Positions 16,964-27,145 are shown, counted from the first letter of the stretch. The stretch: DNA of 64,000 nt from UBA4736 sp002404015 (GCA_036747295.1 DAIOCN010000003.1:1-64000); one strand, 5' to 3'. Notes: generated by a model not told the origin, from the letters alone. A program made the numbers and translations.

Positions 16964-18024
16964 TCCTGCAGTGGCTGGTCGGCGCGGTGTCGATCGTATT
17001 CATGTTCCTGCTGCTCGTCACGCCCCACGAGTTCGGCCACTTCATCTTCTCCAAGCTCTTCAAGGTCCGCGTGATCGAGTTCGCGGTCGGACTCGGCCAG
17101 ACGATCTGGTCGACGACCAGGGGGGGCACGTTGTACGCCCTCCGCGCCATCCCGGTCGGCGGCTACAACCGCCTGGGCGGAATGGAGCCGGGCGACTACA
17201 AGGATCCCCAGGGGTTCCACGGCAAGCCCGCCTACCAGCGGATCCTGATCCTGCTCGGCGGCCCGCTCGCCAACTTCCTGCTGGCCGCCCTGATCATGAC
17301 CGGCGTGTACCTGACCCAGATCAACACCGACCCGGGCAAGGTGGTGGCGGTCTTCAAGGACAGCCCGGCCTACGCGCAGGGCGTGCGCCCCGGCGACAGC
17401 ATCCGCAGCGTCGACGGCCGGACCGTCGGACGTCCCGAGGACATCCGCAGCGCCGAGAGCGCCAAGCCGGGGCAGCCGTTGACCTTCGTCGTCCGGCATC
17501 CGAACGGCCAGCAGTTCAGCGCCATCATCCAGCCCGCCTTCGACAGCCAGTACAAGCGGTACCTGATCGGCATCCAGAGCGAGGCCGTGGTGACGCCCGT
17601 CGACGCGGTCAGGAACGGGGTTGAGTTCCCGGTCGTGGCCACCTACCTGATCGGCTCCGGCATGTACCAGCTGGCGACCGGCCAGATCCCGGGCGGCGTC
17701 TTCGGGCCTCAGGGTGCCACCGGCCCCATCGGCATCGGCTACATCACCTACCAGGCCGCCGCGGCGGGCCTCGTGAACTATGCCGGTATCGTGGCCCTGC
17801 TCTCGATGGCCCTCGGACTCGCCAACCTGCTCCCCCTGCCGGCGCTCGACGGTGGCCGCATCCTGGTCGTCCTGGCCGAGAAGCTGCGCGGCAAGCCCTT
17901 CGACCGGGAGCGCGAGATGGCGGTGCAGCGGGCTGGCCTGGTCGCATTGCTGGGGTTGATGGCGGTGATCGCCTTCTTCGACGTCCAGCGCCTGGTCACG
18001 GGCCAGTTCGGGGTGCCCCATTGA
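16960..18024 (+). CDS. rseP: RseP-type site-2 intramembrane metalloprotease
   Basis: A 354-residue S2P protease that cuts membrane anti-sigma factors or remnant signal peptides within the bilayer. HEFGH (His23, Glu24, His27) lies in the first transmembrane helix, followed by one PDZ domain (about residues 125-205) and the second active-site motif LLPLPALDGGR near residue 290. Four hydrophobic segments are visible. GTG 16960 overlaps the dxr stop (GTGA); the reading frame stays open far upstream but has no family content there. Confidence 0.95.
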   Translation: MILQWLVGAVSIVFMFLLLVTPHEFGHFIFSKLFKVRVIEFAVGLGQTIWSTTRGGTLYALRAIPVGGYNRLGGMEPGDYKDPQGFHGKPAYQRILILLGGPLANFLLAALIMTGVYLTQINTDPGKVVAVFKDSPAYAQGVRPGDSIRSVDGRTVGRPEDIRSAESAKPGQPLTFVVRHPNGQQFSAIIQPAFDSQYKRYLIGIQSEAVVTPVDAVRNGVEFPVVATYLIGSGMYQLATGQIPGGVFGPQGATGPIGIGYITYQAAAAGLVNYAGIVALLSMALGLANLLPLPALDGGRILVVLAEKLRGKPFDREREMAVQRAGLVALLGLMAVIAFFDVQRLVTGQFGVPH

Positions 18025-19163
18025 GACCGCCGCGCCGCAAATCGATCCCGGTCCGCGTCGGCGACGTGGTGGTGGGCGGGGCCGCGCCCATCGCGGTCCA
18101 GACCATGACGAAGACCGACACCCGCGACGTACGGGCGACCCTCAACCAGATCGCGGCCCTGAAGGACGCCGGCTGCGAGATCGTCCGCCCGGCCGTCATC
18201 GACCACCACGCGGCCGAGGCCCTGAAGGAGATCGTGGCCAAATCGCCGCTGCCCATCATCGCCGACATCCACTACGACCACCGCCTGGCCCTGATGGCGC
18301 TGGAGGCCGGCGTCCAGGGCCTTCGGCTGAACCCGGGCAACATCACCGACCGGGACAAGGTGGAGAAGGTGGTCAGGGCGGCCAAGGAGCGCGACGTGCC
18401 CTTCCGGATCGGTGTCAACGCCGGCTCGCTGCCCGAGGAGGTCCACAAGAACCTCCGCGAGGCTCACGCAGTGGACCGCGACGACCGCGAGCGGACGGCG
18501 GAGCGGATGGTCGAGGTCGCGCTCGGTCACTGCAAGATCCTCGAGGAGCTCGACTACGGCCCCGGCCACATCAAGGTCAGCCTCAAGGCCACCGACGTGT
18601 GGACCAACGTGATGGCGAACCGGCTCTTCGCGGAGCAGCGGGCCTACCCGATCCACCTCGGCGTCACGGAGTCGGGGCCGGTCCAGGCGGGCAGCATCCG
18701 CAGCGCCGTGGGCCTGGGCATCCTGCTTGCCGAGGGCATCGGGGACACCATCCGGGTCTCGCTGGCGACCAGCGATCCCACCGAGGAGATTCGCGCCGCC
18801 TACGAGGTTCTGAAGGCGCTCGCCTTCCGAAACGACTCGGCGACCCTGATCGCCTGCCCCACCTGCGGCCGCCTGGAGTACGACATGGTCCCCACCGTGG
18901 CGGCCGTGGAGGCGCACATCGCCAACCTGAAGGTCCCGATCACGATCGCCGTGATGGGCTGCGTCGTGAACGGGCCCGCCGAGGCCCGGCACGCTGACAT
19001 CGGCGTCACCGGGGGTCGGGGCAAGGGCGTGATCTTCCGCAAGGGCAAGCTCTACAAGACGGTGCCCCAGGAGGAGCTGCTGCCGGTGCTCCTGGCGGAG
19101 ATCGACCAGATCGCGGCCGAGATGGCCGCCGCCCCGGCCAAGGAACCCACGCCGGCCGGCTGA
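18021..19163 (+). CDS. ispG: 4-hydroxy-3-methylbut-2-enyl diphosphate synthase
   Basis: Converts MEcPP to HMBPP, the penultimate MEP-pathway step, using a [4Fe-4S] cluster. The TIM-barrel starts VGDVVVGGAAPIAVQTM and the C-terminal cluster cysteines lie in IACPTCGRLEYD and GCVVNGPAEA. The 380-residue length fits the short bacterial type. TTG 18021 overlaps the rseP stop. It is the last gene of the rpsB operon; a convergent gene begins ten bases downstream. Confidence 0.97.
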   Translation: MRPPRRKSIPVRVGDVVVGGAAPIAVQTMTKTDTRDVRATLNQIAALKDAGCEIVRPAVIDHHAAEALKEIVAKSPLPIIADIHYDHRLALMALEAGVQGLRLNPGNITDRDKVEKVVRAAKERDVPFRIGVNAGSLPEEVHKNLREAHAVDRDDRERTAERMVEVALGHCKILEELDYGPGHIKVSLKATDVWTNVMANRLFAEQRAYPIHLGVTESGPVQAGSIRSAVGLGILLAEGIGDTIRVSLATSDPTEEIRAAYEVLKALAFRNDSATLIACPTCGRLEYDMVPTVAAVEAHIANLKVPITIAVMGCVVNGPAEARHADIGVTGGRGKGVIFRKGKLYKTVPQEELLPVLLAEIDQIAAEMAAAPAKEPTPAG

Positions 19164-19173
19164 GAGCACGCGG

Positions 19174-19566
19174 CTACTCGACCGGCAGCCCAATGAGCTT
19201 CTCCACGTCGCTGGCCCTCCATAGGGTGGCGTCGGCGGCGAAGGCCATCGAACCGTCGCCGCGCAGGAAGCGGTAGTTCAGGTTCCGGCGGAATCCGCCG
19301 CGCACCAGCTGCACGCGTGCCAGCTCGGCCATCGGCACCGAGCGGGGGAACAGGCCGACGAGGGAGAGCCGCCCGTCCTCGACGCGGAGCCCATAGGGCG
19401 TCTTCACGGCCTGCCACAGGGCATAGACGCCGACCGCCAGCAGGATGATGTCGGTCGCGCTCGGCGAACGGAGCAGGCCCTGCAGCCCGAAGGCGACCAG
19501 CAGGCAGCCGAAGGCGATCACCACCAGGGTGACCGCCAGGCCGAATCTCGAGGACCGCAGCAGCAT
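19174..19566 (-). CDS. small membrane protein with bacterial PH-like domain
   Basis: A protein of about 130 residues: two hydrophobic helices near the N-terminus, then a C-terminal beta-rich segment (GLRVEDGRLSLVGLFPRSVPMAEL) resembling bacterial PH-like domains. ATG 19566 places the first helix directly after the start; a GTG at 19605 would add 13 residues and cannot be excluded. Function unknown. It converges on ispG and is divergent from proS. Confidence 0.6.
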   Translation of the reverse strand: MLLRSSRFGLAVTLVVIAFGCLLVAFGLQGLLRSPSATDIILLAVGVYALWQAVKTPYGLRVEDGRLSLVGLFPRSVPMAELARVQLVRGGFRRNLNYRFLRGDGSMAFAADATLWRASDVEKLIGLPVE

Positions 19567-19724
19567 CGGTGTCAGTCCATCCCCATACGCAATAATCGGG
19601 GACACCGATGAGTGACAGCACCGGCTCCTTCCGAAGGACGCCCGAGGCCCCGGCCCCTAGGTAGCCGCGGCACCGCCGCGGCCCGCTCACGCCTGTCACC
19701 GTCCATCCTCATCGGAGCGCACCC

Positions 19725-21173
19725 ATGACCGAGACCTTCGAGTACGTCAAAGAGATCACCAAGATGTCGGTCGACTTCGACCGCTGGTACACCGACGTCG
19801 TCCGCAAGGCCGAGATGGCCGACTACAGCGGCGTCCGCGGCTGCATGGTCATCCGGCCCTACGGCTACGCCATGTGGGAGGCCATCCAGCGCGCGTTCGA
19901 CGACATGATCAAGTCGTCCGGCCACGAGAACTGGTACTTCCCGCTGCTGATCCCCGAGGAGCTCCTGATGAAGGAGGCCGAGCACATCGAGGGCTTCACG
20001 CCCGAGGTGGCCTGGGTCACCGAAGCCGGCAGGAGCGGCAAGCTCGACCAGCGGCTGGCGATCCGGCCGACCTCGGAGACGATCATCGGCAGCATCGTCC
20101 GGCGCTACATCCAGTCCCACCGCGACCTGCCCCAGCTGACCAACCAGTGGTGCAACGTCCTCCGCTGGGAGATGCGGACGCGCCTCTTCCTCCGCACTGC
20201 GGAGTTTCTCTGGCAAGAGGGGCACACCTTCCATGCGTTCGAGGCCGAGGCCAAGGAGGAGGTCGACCGCATCCTCGAGTACTACCGCGAGGTGGCCGAG
20301 GACTGGCTGGCGATGCCGGTCCTGGTCGGCGTCAAGAGCCGGTCCGAGACCTTCGCCGGCGCCGTGTACTCGAAGAGCATCGAGGCGATGATGCGCGACG
20401 GCCTGGCCCTGCAGGCAGGGACGTCCCACTTCCTGGGCCAGAACTTCAGCACCGCTTACGAGATCTCGTTCACCAACAGGGACAACCAGCGCGAGTTCTG
20501 CTGGACGACCTCCTGGGGAATGTCGACGCGGATGGTCGGCGGCCTGATCATGGCGCACGGCGACGACCGCGGGCTGATCGTCCCGCCCCGGATCGCACCC
20601 ACCCAGGTCGTGGTGGTCCCGATCTTCAGGACCGACGAAGAGCGGGCCCGGGTCGAGGCCTTCATCGAGACCTGGGAAAAAGCGGTGCGGGCGGAGTGCC
20701 GGCTGAAAGTGGACTGGTCCGACAACCGGCCCGGCGAGAAGTTCAACAACTGGGAGCTCAAGGGAGTCCCGCTCCGGCTGGCCGTGGGTCCCCGGGACGT
20801 GGAGGCCCGCGAGGTTCAGCTGGCCGACCGCCTGACTGGCGAGAAGCGCCAGGTCCCGTGCGCCGGGCTCTTCGAGATCCTGCCCCACGAGCTCAAGAAG
20901 TTCCAGAACGCGCTCTACCAGCGCGCGCTCGACTTCCGCGCCGAGAACACGTTCGAGGTCGCCACGCTGCAGCAGCTGCTGGACCACTTCAAGGAGCGAA
21001 ACGGCTTCGTCTGGGCGCCCTGGTGCGGCTCAGAGGAGTGCGAGGCGCGGGTCAAGGACGAGTCGGGCGGCGTGTCCATCCGCAACTACGACCCCGACGA
21101 GAAGCCCTCTGGCGTGTGCCTGGTGTGCGGCCGCCCGGCCGAGCACCGGGTGGCTTTCGCCCGGGCCTACTAG
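19725..21173 (+). CDS. proS: prolyl-tRNA synthetase, archaeal/eukaryotic type
   Basis: Charges tRNA-Pro with proline. The class II core contains the long motif from LDQRLAIRPTSETII to RWEMRTRLFLRTAEFLWQEGH. There is no bacterial-type editing insertion domain, and the 482-residue length with a C-terminal zinc-type domain (Cys residues in WCGSEEC and CLVCG) ending in tyrosine is the archaeal/eukaryotic architecture. This form occurs in Thermus, Mycoplasma, Chloroflexota and others. CGGAG about nine bases upstream serves ATG 19725. Confidence 0.96.
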   Translation: MTETFEYVKEITKMSVDFDRWYTDVVRKAEMADYSGVRGCMVIRPYGYAMWEAIQRAFDDMIKSSGHENWYFPLLIPEELLMKEAEHIEGFTPEVAWVTEAGRSGKLDQRLAIRPTSETIIGSIVRRYIQSHRDLPQLTNQWCNVLRWEMRTRLFLRTAEFLWQEGHTFHAFEAEAKEEVDRILEYYREVAEDWLAMPVLVGVKSRSETFAGAVYSKSIEAMMRDGLALQAGTSHFLGQNFSTAYEISFTNRDNQREFCWTTSWGMSTRMVGGLIMAHGDDRGLIVPPRIAPTQVVVVPIFRTDEERARVEAFIETWEKAVRAECRLKVDWSDNRPGEKFNNWELKGVPLRLAVGPRDVEAREVQLADRLTGEKRQVPCAGLFEILPHELKKFQNALYQRALDFRAENTFEVATLQQLLDHFKERNGFVWAPWCGSEECEARVKDESGGVSIRNYDPDEKPSGVCLVCGRPAEHRVAFARAY

Positions 21174-21183
21174 CAGCACCCTG

Positions 21184-24100
21184 CTAGGCCGGCTGCTTGG
21201 GGATGGGCGGCAGCGTCGCCGCCACCGGGTTCTCGAACACGCCCACGCTCGGCGCGTTCTCGAACATCGTGGTCTGCGGGATGACCTTCAGCGCGCCCGA
21301 CTTGGTGGCGGCCACGAAGGCCTCCGAGACGTCCGGGTGGAAGTGGGTGCCCGCGCACTTGACGATCTCGGCCAGCGCGATCTCGCGGGACATGCCCTTG
21401 CGGTAGGGCCGGTCGGAGGTCATGGCGTCGAAGGCGTCGGCGCCGCTCACGATCCAGGCGTAGATCGGCAGCTTGTCGCCGCCCAGGCGGTCCGGGTACC
21501 CCTTGCCGTCGAAGCGCTCGTGGTGGGAGCGGACGATCACCAGCTCCTCGCTCAGCATCTTCAGGTCCTTGAGGATGTCGTAGCCGATGACGGGGTGCCG
21601 CTTCATTAGCGCGAACTCCTCGTCGGTCAGCTTGCCGGGCTTCGACAGCACGGCGTCCGGCACGCCCACCTTGCCGATGTCGTGGAGCAGGCCGCCCTGC
21701 TCCAGCCGCCGCCAGGCGCCGCCGTCGCCGGGCGCGTAGTTCATCTGCCTGGCGATGACCAGCGAGTACTGGGTCACCCGGTCCGAGTGGCCGGCCGTGT
21801 AAGGGTCGCGGGCGTCGACGGTGGCGGCCAGCGCCTTCAGGGCGGAGAGCATCACGTCCTGGCGGTCCTTGAAGAGGCGGGCGTTCTCGATGGCGACGGC
21901 GGCCTGGGCCCCCAGCGCCGTCACCAGCCGCTTGTGGTCCTCGTTGAAGGGGTGGCCCACCACGTAGTTGGCCAGGAAGACCACGCCGATCGGCTTGCCC
22001 CGGAAATTGATCGGGACGCACAGGACGGCCCGCGGGTTGAGCGGACCGGCGTCGCCCTCCTCCTGCTTCATGTGCTCCATGAAGGGCTCATTGCGCTCGA
22101 ACACGTCCTGGCAGATCCCGCCGCCCACGCCCAAGGCCAGCTTCTCCGCCGTGGCGTGGTCGGTGCCGTGCGAGCCGGCCACCGCCAGCCTGCCCTTGTC
22201 GTCCGAGAGCGCGATGCACCCGATCTGGGCTTCGGAGGCCTTGCCGGCGCCGACCAGCAGTTGCTCCAGCACCTGGGCCAGGTCCAGCGTCGAGGTCACC
22301 GCCTGGAGCCCTTCGTGGAGGTTGCCCAGCTCCCAGATCATCTTCTGGCCGTCGTCGTAGAGCTCGGCGTTCTTGACTGCCACGACCGCCTCGTTGCCCA
22401 GAGTGGCCAGCACCCGGAGGTCGTCGGCCGTCCAGTTGCGGGCCTTGGTGTCGAACACGCTGAGCGTGCCCCAGAGTTCCTCGCCCTCGCGCATCGGCAC
22501 CGATAGCGCACCCCTCATCCCCAGCACGCTGAACACCGGGTCGGTGAGGTCCCAGGAGGCACCCAGGTCGGGCACCGAGACCGGCTTGCCGCTCAGCATC
22601 ACGGCCCCCACCAGGCCCTGGCCGTTCTGGAACTCCCGCTTCGAGAGGTCGGTCGGGCCGGCGAAGGTGGACCCGTCGGTGGCGTCGAAGCCGATGGCGG
22701 TGCTGACCTGGTGGACGCCCTCCTCGCCGGCCCGCGTCATCACGGCGTGCCTGACCCCGAAGAGCCGGCTCGCCGACTCCAGCGTCTTCCGCTCGAGGTG
22801 GGGAGCGCCCTGGGTGACCGAGGTCAGGGCCTGGGACATCTCGCCCAGCGCGTCCAAGGCCGTGTCCAGCTTCGAGAACTGGCCGGAAACCTGCTCCAGC
22901 TTGTGCGAGTTTTCGACCGCCACGCCGGCCATGGCGCCCAGCTCCTCGAGGGCCGGGAGGTCCGTCTCCTGGAACCCGTTGGCCGACTTGCGACCGAGGC
23001 AGAGCGCAGCCATGACCCCCTCGCCGCCCCGGATGGGTACCAGGGCCTCCGAGACGGCGCCGCCCTCAGCGCCCGGCTCCAGGCCGCAGAGGATGCCGTC
23101 CCGGGCGGTGATGTTCCGGCGCACAACGGCCTGGCCCATGGCGACCGGGGCCAGCGGCCCGTCGCCGAGCGGCGTAGGGACGTTGCTGGCGCCCTTCATG
23201 GTGAACGTCCGGTCCGGGTGCAGGAGGGCGATCCGCGCGTGGTCGAAGGCGATCAGCTCGTGGCCCTTCTGGAGGACCAGGTTAAGAACCTCGTCGAAAC
23301 CGAGGCCGCTAGCCTGCTTCACGAGCTCGTTGAGCAGCGAGTAGCGGGCGGCCTCCTTCTGGCTGAGCGCGACGGCGTTGATGTTCGCCAGGTGGGCGCC
23401 CGCCCGCATCGCCAGGGTGGCCGCCAGGCGGCGCTCGTCGGCGCTGAAGCCGCCATTCTTGTTGGCCAGGAGCACGAAGCCGCCGATGTGCTCGCCCACG
23501 CGGATCGGCGTGACCAGCCCGTTGTTCAGCTTCAGCCCCGGCTGGATGTAGCTGAACAGGCCGGAGATCTCGCGCACGTCGGTGACGATGTAGTCGTGGT
23601 TGGACTCCATCGCGACCAGCACCGGCGGCGCTCCCGGCTCGTTCCGGCGCGCGACCGGCTGCGGCTTCAGCGCGGACATCCCGACGCCCGGCGGCTGGGG
23701 CAGGAAGGCCTGGCCGTCCGGGCTGACCAGGTAGTAGCAGCACATCCCGGCGCCCAGCTGCTTGGCCGTGTTCTGGGTCATGGTGGCGACGTCGCCGGAC
23801 TGGAGGGTGGCGTCCTCAGTGGCGGCCAGGAAGATGCGGTGCTGCTCCTCGAGCCTCGAGTTCAGCTGCTCCAGGTCCGAGACCCGTCGGCGCATCTCGT
23901 CTGTCACGTCGGTGTAGGCCATCGTCCCCATCAGGCCGGCCAGGACCAGCATCAGGACGCCGGCCACGTTGGTCCCGAGGACGGGGTCGTGGAAGTTGAA
24001 GTGGTTGACGGCAATCGAGAGGGCCAGGCCGACCAGGCCGAGCGGCAGCGCCTGCTTCCATCGCATATAGATCAGGCCGGCGACGAACGCCAGCAGCCCG

Positions 24101-24225
24101 GCGAACAGGCTGATGAAACCGGACGGGCCGTTGTGTCCCTGGATGTTGAAGCTGGCACCGGCCAGGATGGACACCGCGGCGCCGGCAAAGATCGCTAGTT
24201 GAAGTGGGACCCTGCCTTGCGGCAT
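21184..24225 (-). CDS. membrane sensor with multiple GAF domains and HD-GYP output
   Basis: A protein of about 1013 residues. Several N-terminal transmembrane helices (to about residue 105) are followed by a short coiled coil, four GAF-like domains (about 130-285, 290-435, 460-615 and 640-780) and a C-terminal HD-GYP domain. The latter has the full phosphodiesterase motif set: HSDRVTQYS, LLHDIGKVGVPD, HHERFDGKGYPD and GADAFDAMTSDRPYR. It should hydrolyse cyclic di-GMP in response to ligands bound by the GAF domains. The start at 24225 rather than 24237 is chosen because a TACAAT -10 box overlaps the upstream ATG. It is divergent from rel. Confidence 0.9.
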   Translation of the reverse strand: MPQGRVPLQLAIFAGAAVSILAGASFNIQGHNGPSGFISLFAGLLAFVAGLIYMRWKQALPLGLVGLALSIAVNHFNFHDPVLGTNVAGVLMLVLAGLMGTMAYTDVTDEMRRRVSDLEQLNSRLEEQHRIFLAATEDATLQSGDVATMTQNTAKQLGAGMCCYYLVSPDGQAFLPQPPGVGMSALKPQPVARRNEPGAPPVLVAMESNHDYIVTDVREISGLFSYIQPGLKLNNGLVTPIRVGEHIGGFVLLANKNGGFSADERRLAATLAMRAGAHLANINAVALSQKEAARYSLLNELVKQASGLGFDEVLNLVLQKGHELIAFDHARIALLHPDRTFTMKGASNVPTPLGDGPLAPVAMGQAVVRRNITARDGILCGLEPGAEGGAVSEALVPIRGGEGVMAALCLGRKSANGFQETDLPALEELGAMAGVAVENSHKLEQVSGQFSKLDTALDALGEMSQALTSVTQGAPHLERKTLESASRLFGVRHAVMTRAGEEGVHQVSTAIGFDATDGSTFAGPTDLSKREFQNGQGLVGAVMLSGKPVSVPDLGASWDLTDPVFSVLGMRGALSVPMREGEELWGTLSVFDTKARNWTADDLRVLATLGNEAVVAVKNAELYDDGQKMIWELGNLHEGLQAVTSTLDLAQVLEQLLVGAGKASEAQIGCIALSDDKGRLAVAGSHGTDHATAEKLALGVGGGICQDVFERNEPFMEHMKQEEGDAGPLNPRAVLCVPINFRGKPIGVVFLANYVVGHPFNEDHKRLVTALGAQAAVAIENARLFKDRQDVMLSALKALAATVDARDPYTAGHSDRVTQYSLVIARQMNYAPGDGGAWRRLEQGGLLHDIGKVGVPDAVLSKPGKLTDEEFALMKRHPVIGYDILKDLKMLSEELVIVRSHHERFDGKGYPDRLGGDKLPIYAWIVSGADAFDAMTSDRPYRKGMSREIALAEIVKCAGTHFHPDVSEAFVAATKSGALKVIPQTTMFENAPSVGVFENPVAATLPPIPKQPA

Positions 24226-24235
24226 GCAGGGGGGC

Positions 24236-24241
24236 ATTGTA
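24236..24241 (-). promoter_or_regulatory. -10 box of the HD-GYP sensor gene
   Basis: TACAAT on the minus strand lies ten bases before the ATG at 24225. It overlaps the upstream ATG (24237), so transcription would start too late to use that codon. No Shine-Dalgarno is seen, suggesting a leaderless or very short-leader transcript. Confidence 0.45.
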
Positions 24242-24315
24242 GGAGTCGGGGGGCTTCTTTGAGCTTGGCTCCGGCTAATTTCTGGTAAGAACTAGCCACA
24301 CTTCAAGGCCCACCG

Positions 24316-26445
24316 ATGAGCATTTCCGAGCTGCTGAGGATCGCCGAGCACCTGGCTCCCCCCGACAGGGAGCTGGTGTCCAAGGCGTATGCCCGCGCCG
24401 CCAGCGCTCACACCGGCCAGCGCCGGCTGTCCGGCGAGGAGTACGTGAACCACCCGCTGGAGGTGGCATCCATCCTGGCCGACCTCCGCCTCGACGCGTC
24501 CACGCTCGCCGCCGCCCTGCTCCACGACACGGTCGAGGACACCGAGCTCACGATGGAGGAGGTCAGCCGCGAGTTCGGGCCCGACGTCGCCCATCTCGTG
24601 GAGGGCGTGACCAAGCTGTCGCGGATCTCCTTCCGATCCGACCAGCAGCTGCACGCCGAGAACATCCGCAAGATGCTGATGGCCATGGCGGACGACATCC
24701 GGGTCGTCCTCATCAAGCTCGCCGACCGCCTCCACAACATGCGGACGCTGGACGTCCTGCCCGAGGTGAAGCGGAAGCGGATCTCCCGCGAGACCCTCGA
24801 CATCTACGCCCCTCTGGCGCATCGGCTGGGGATCGGCCAGATCAAGTGGGAGCTGGAGGACCTGGCGTTCCGGAACCTCGACCCCGACAGCTACCAGGAG
24901 GTGGTGGGCCGGGTCGCCCGCAAGCGGGCCGAGCGCGAGAGCCTGGTCTCGGACCTTCGGGAGATCCTGGCCCGGGAGCTGGAGAAGATCGACATCGCGG
25001 CCGACATCACCGGCCGGCCCAAGCACATGTACTCGATCTGGCAGAAGATGACCCGCGAGCAGAAGGACTTCAGCGAGATCTACGACCTCATCGCCATCCG
25101 GGTGCTGGTCGACTCCGTCAAGGACTGCTACGGGGTGCTGGGGGTGGTCCACTCGCTCTGGAAGCCGCTGCCCGGCCGCTTCAAGGACTACATCGCGATG
25201 CCGAAGTCGAACGGCTACCAGTCGCTGCATACCTCGGTCATCTCGCACGCCGGCGAGCCGATCGAGATCCAGATCCGGACCCACGAGATGCACCAGGTGG
25301 CCGACTTCGGGGTCGCGGCCCACTGGACCTACAAGGAGCGCGGCACCGATCGCCAGTTCGACCAGAAGCTGGGCTGGCTCCGGCTCCTGATGGAGTGGCA
25401 GAAGGAGGTCGTGGACGCCGAGTCCTTCGTGGACGCGGTCAAGGTGGACCTCTTCCAGGACGAGGTTTTCGTGTTCTCGCCCAAGGGCGACGTGCTCAAC
25501 CTGCCCGCCGGCTCGACGCCGGTGGACTTCGCCTACCGGATCCACACCGAGGTCGGCCACCGCTGCATCGGGGCCAAGGTGAACGGCCGGATGGTGCCGC
25601 TCGACTACGTGCTCCAGAACGGCGAGATCGTCGAGATCCTCACCTCCAAGGCGCCGCATGCGCCCAGCCGGGACTGGTTGAACTTCGTCAAGAGCGCCTC
25701 GGCACGGGAGCGGATCCGCAAGTGGTTCAAGAGCCAGCGGCGCGAGGAGAACGTGGCCAAGGGCCGCGACCTGCTCGAGAAGGAGCTGCACCGGATGCAC
25801 CGGCTGACGATGGCGCAGCTGCCGGCCGACAAGCTCGAGGAGATGGCCCAGCACTACAAGTTCGCCTCCGCCGACGACTTCCTGGCGGCCGTCGGCTACG
25901 GGGACGTGTCGCCGCATTCGGTGGTCATGCGGATGGCGCTGGCCCCGGCCGACGACTCCGACATCCTCCGCTCGATCCCCCTGGTCCCGCAGGTCCAACC
26001 CACGCCCAGGGTCCTGGTCCGCGGCGAGCGGGGCATCCTGACCCGGATCGCCACCTGCTGCCAGCCGGTCCCCGGGGACGCCATCTCAGGATTCACGACC
26101 CGGGGCAAGGGGGTGACGGTGCACCGGACCGACTGCATCAACGCCATCAACACCCCGGAGCCGGCCCGCATGGTACCGGTGGACTGGGACGTGGAGGCAT
26201 CGCACCTCTACCCGGTCGCGATCAAGATCGAGGCATGGGACCGGACGGGCCTGCTGCGCGACATCGCCACTGTGGTCGCCGAGCAGCGGGTGAACATGAC
26301 GGCCGCCTCGGTCCACGTCTACGACGACAAGACGGCCGTGGTGTCGACCACGGTCGAGATCGACTCCTTGGCCCAGCTCTCCCGCCTGCTCGAGAAGCTG
26401 GAGAAGGTCCGCGACGTGCATACGGTGGCGCGGGAGGCAGGCTAG
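24316..26445 (+). CDS. rel: bifunctional (p)ppGpp synthetase/hydrolase
   Basis: The stringent-response enzyme that makes and degrades (p)ppGpp. The 709 residues contain an HD hydrolase domain (HPLEVASILADL, LLHDTVEDTE), a synthetase domain (IYDLIAIRVLV, FKDYIAMPKSNGYQSLHTSV), a TGS domain (VFVFSPKGDVLNLPAGSTPVDFAY), a Cys-containing zinc-finger-like segment (IATCCQPVPGD) and a C-terminal ACT domain. The intact HDxxED motif and synthetase signature suggest both activities. It is divergent from the HD-GYP gene across an 80-base region. Confidence 0.96.
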   Translation: MSISELLRIAEHLAPPDRELVSKAYARAASAHTGQRRLSGEEYVNHPLEVASILADLRLDASTLAAALLHDTVEDTELTMEEVSREFGPDVAHLVEGVTKLSRISFRSDQQLHAENIRKMLMAMADDIRVVLIKLADRLHNMRTLDVLPEVKRKRISRETLDIYAPLAHRLGIGQIKWELEDLAFRNLDPDSYQEVVGRVARKRAERESLVSDLREILARELEKIDIAADITGRPKHMYSIWQKMTREQKDFSEIYDLIAIRVLVDSVKDCYGVLGVVHSLWKPLPGRFKDYIAMPKSNGYQSLHTSVISHAGEPIEIQIRTHEMHQVADFGVAAHWTYKERGTDRQFDQKLGWLRLLMEWQKEVVDAESFVDAVKVDLFQDEVFVFSPKGDVLNLPAGSTPVDFAYRIHTEVGHRCIGAKVNGRMVPLDYVLQNGEIVEILTSKAPHAPSRDWLNFVKSASARERIRKWFKSQRREENVAKGRDLLEKELHRMHRLTMAQLPADKLEEMAQHYKFASADDFLAAVGYGDVSPHSVVMRMALAPADDSDILRSIPLVPQVQPTPRVLVRGERGILTRIATCCQPVPGDAISGFTTRGKGVTVHRTDCINAINTPEPARMVPVDWDVEASHLYPVAIKIEAWDRTGLLRDIATVVAEQRVNMTAASVHVYDDKTAVVSTTVEIDSLAQLSRLLEKLEKVRDVHTVAREAG

Positions 26446-26500
26446 GCCTGAAGCCGGGCGAGCGCTCGCGGCCGAACCTCTAGGGTCTACGGATCACGAG

Positions 26501-27094
26501 TTGAGCCGACAAGTCCGCTCCCGGCCGCCGGACGCCGTTCTCACAGGTGACGACCCGCCTGACCACTCCTTGGCAGCTGGCGGACTGCTTGTCCGCGGCT
26601 TCCGGGACTTCCTTGGGGTCGAGCTGCCTCCCGGGTCCGTCGAGTTCTTCGGCACCAAGGCACAGGTCAGCGTCGAGGGAACGGTCAACGGGCACCCCTT
26701 CGTCGGGCTGGCCTTTCCTACCGCAGATGCAACTCACTTCCTGAATTTGAATGCCAAGTTGCGACGTCGGCTCGCGATTTCGGAAGGTGATCGCCTTGAG
26801 TTCATCATTCGCCGTCGAGCGCCTGCCGAAGACGATGTCGTGCCCGCTGAATTGGCTCGAGCGCTGGCCAGTGCACCCGAAGCCCAGATTTGGTGGGCGC
26901 ACCTTCAATCTGGGCACCGCCGAACCGCGCTGAGGTTCATCGGAAGGGCCAATAATCCGGAGGTGCGGGCATGGCGAGTCTCTGATGTATTGCGCCGAGC
27001 CAAGCGGTACTTCCTGAGGGAGGGTCCCTTTTATCCGACGAAAGAAGACCAGCCATTCCTGTCGCGTAGGTCGGGCCATCGGATCACACGCTGA
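26501..27094 (+). CDS. DUF1905 / YdeI (OmpD-associated)-like protein
   Basis: A 197-residue protein of two parts. Residues about 48-100 match DUF1905 (a small barrel with GTVNGHPF and LRRRLAISEGDRL). Residues about 108-170 match the YdeI/OmpD-associated domain (VPAELARALASAPEA, WWAHLQSGHRRTALRFI). Such proteins are annotated as bacteriocin-protection-like, but their biochemical role is not established. TTG 26501 is the only upstream start close to the domain. Base composition is visibly less GC-rich than its neighbours, hinting at transfer. Confidence 0.75.
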   Translation: MSRQVRSRPPDAVLTGDDPPDHSLAAGGLLVRGFRDFLGVELPPGSVEFFGTKAQVSVEGTVNGHPFVGLAFPTADATHFLNLNAKLRRRLAISEGDRLEFIIRRRAPAEDDVVPAELARALASAPEAQIWWAHLQSGHRRTALRFIGRANNPEVRAWRVSDVLRRAKRYFLREGPFYPTKEDQPFLSRRSGHRITR

Positions 27095-27145
27095 ACAGCC
27101 GAGGTCAGAGTCGTCGGTGTCGCCTCATCTCGTGAGCTGTTCACT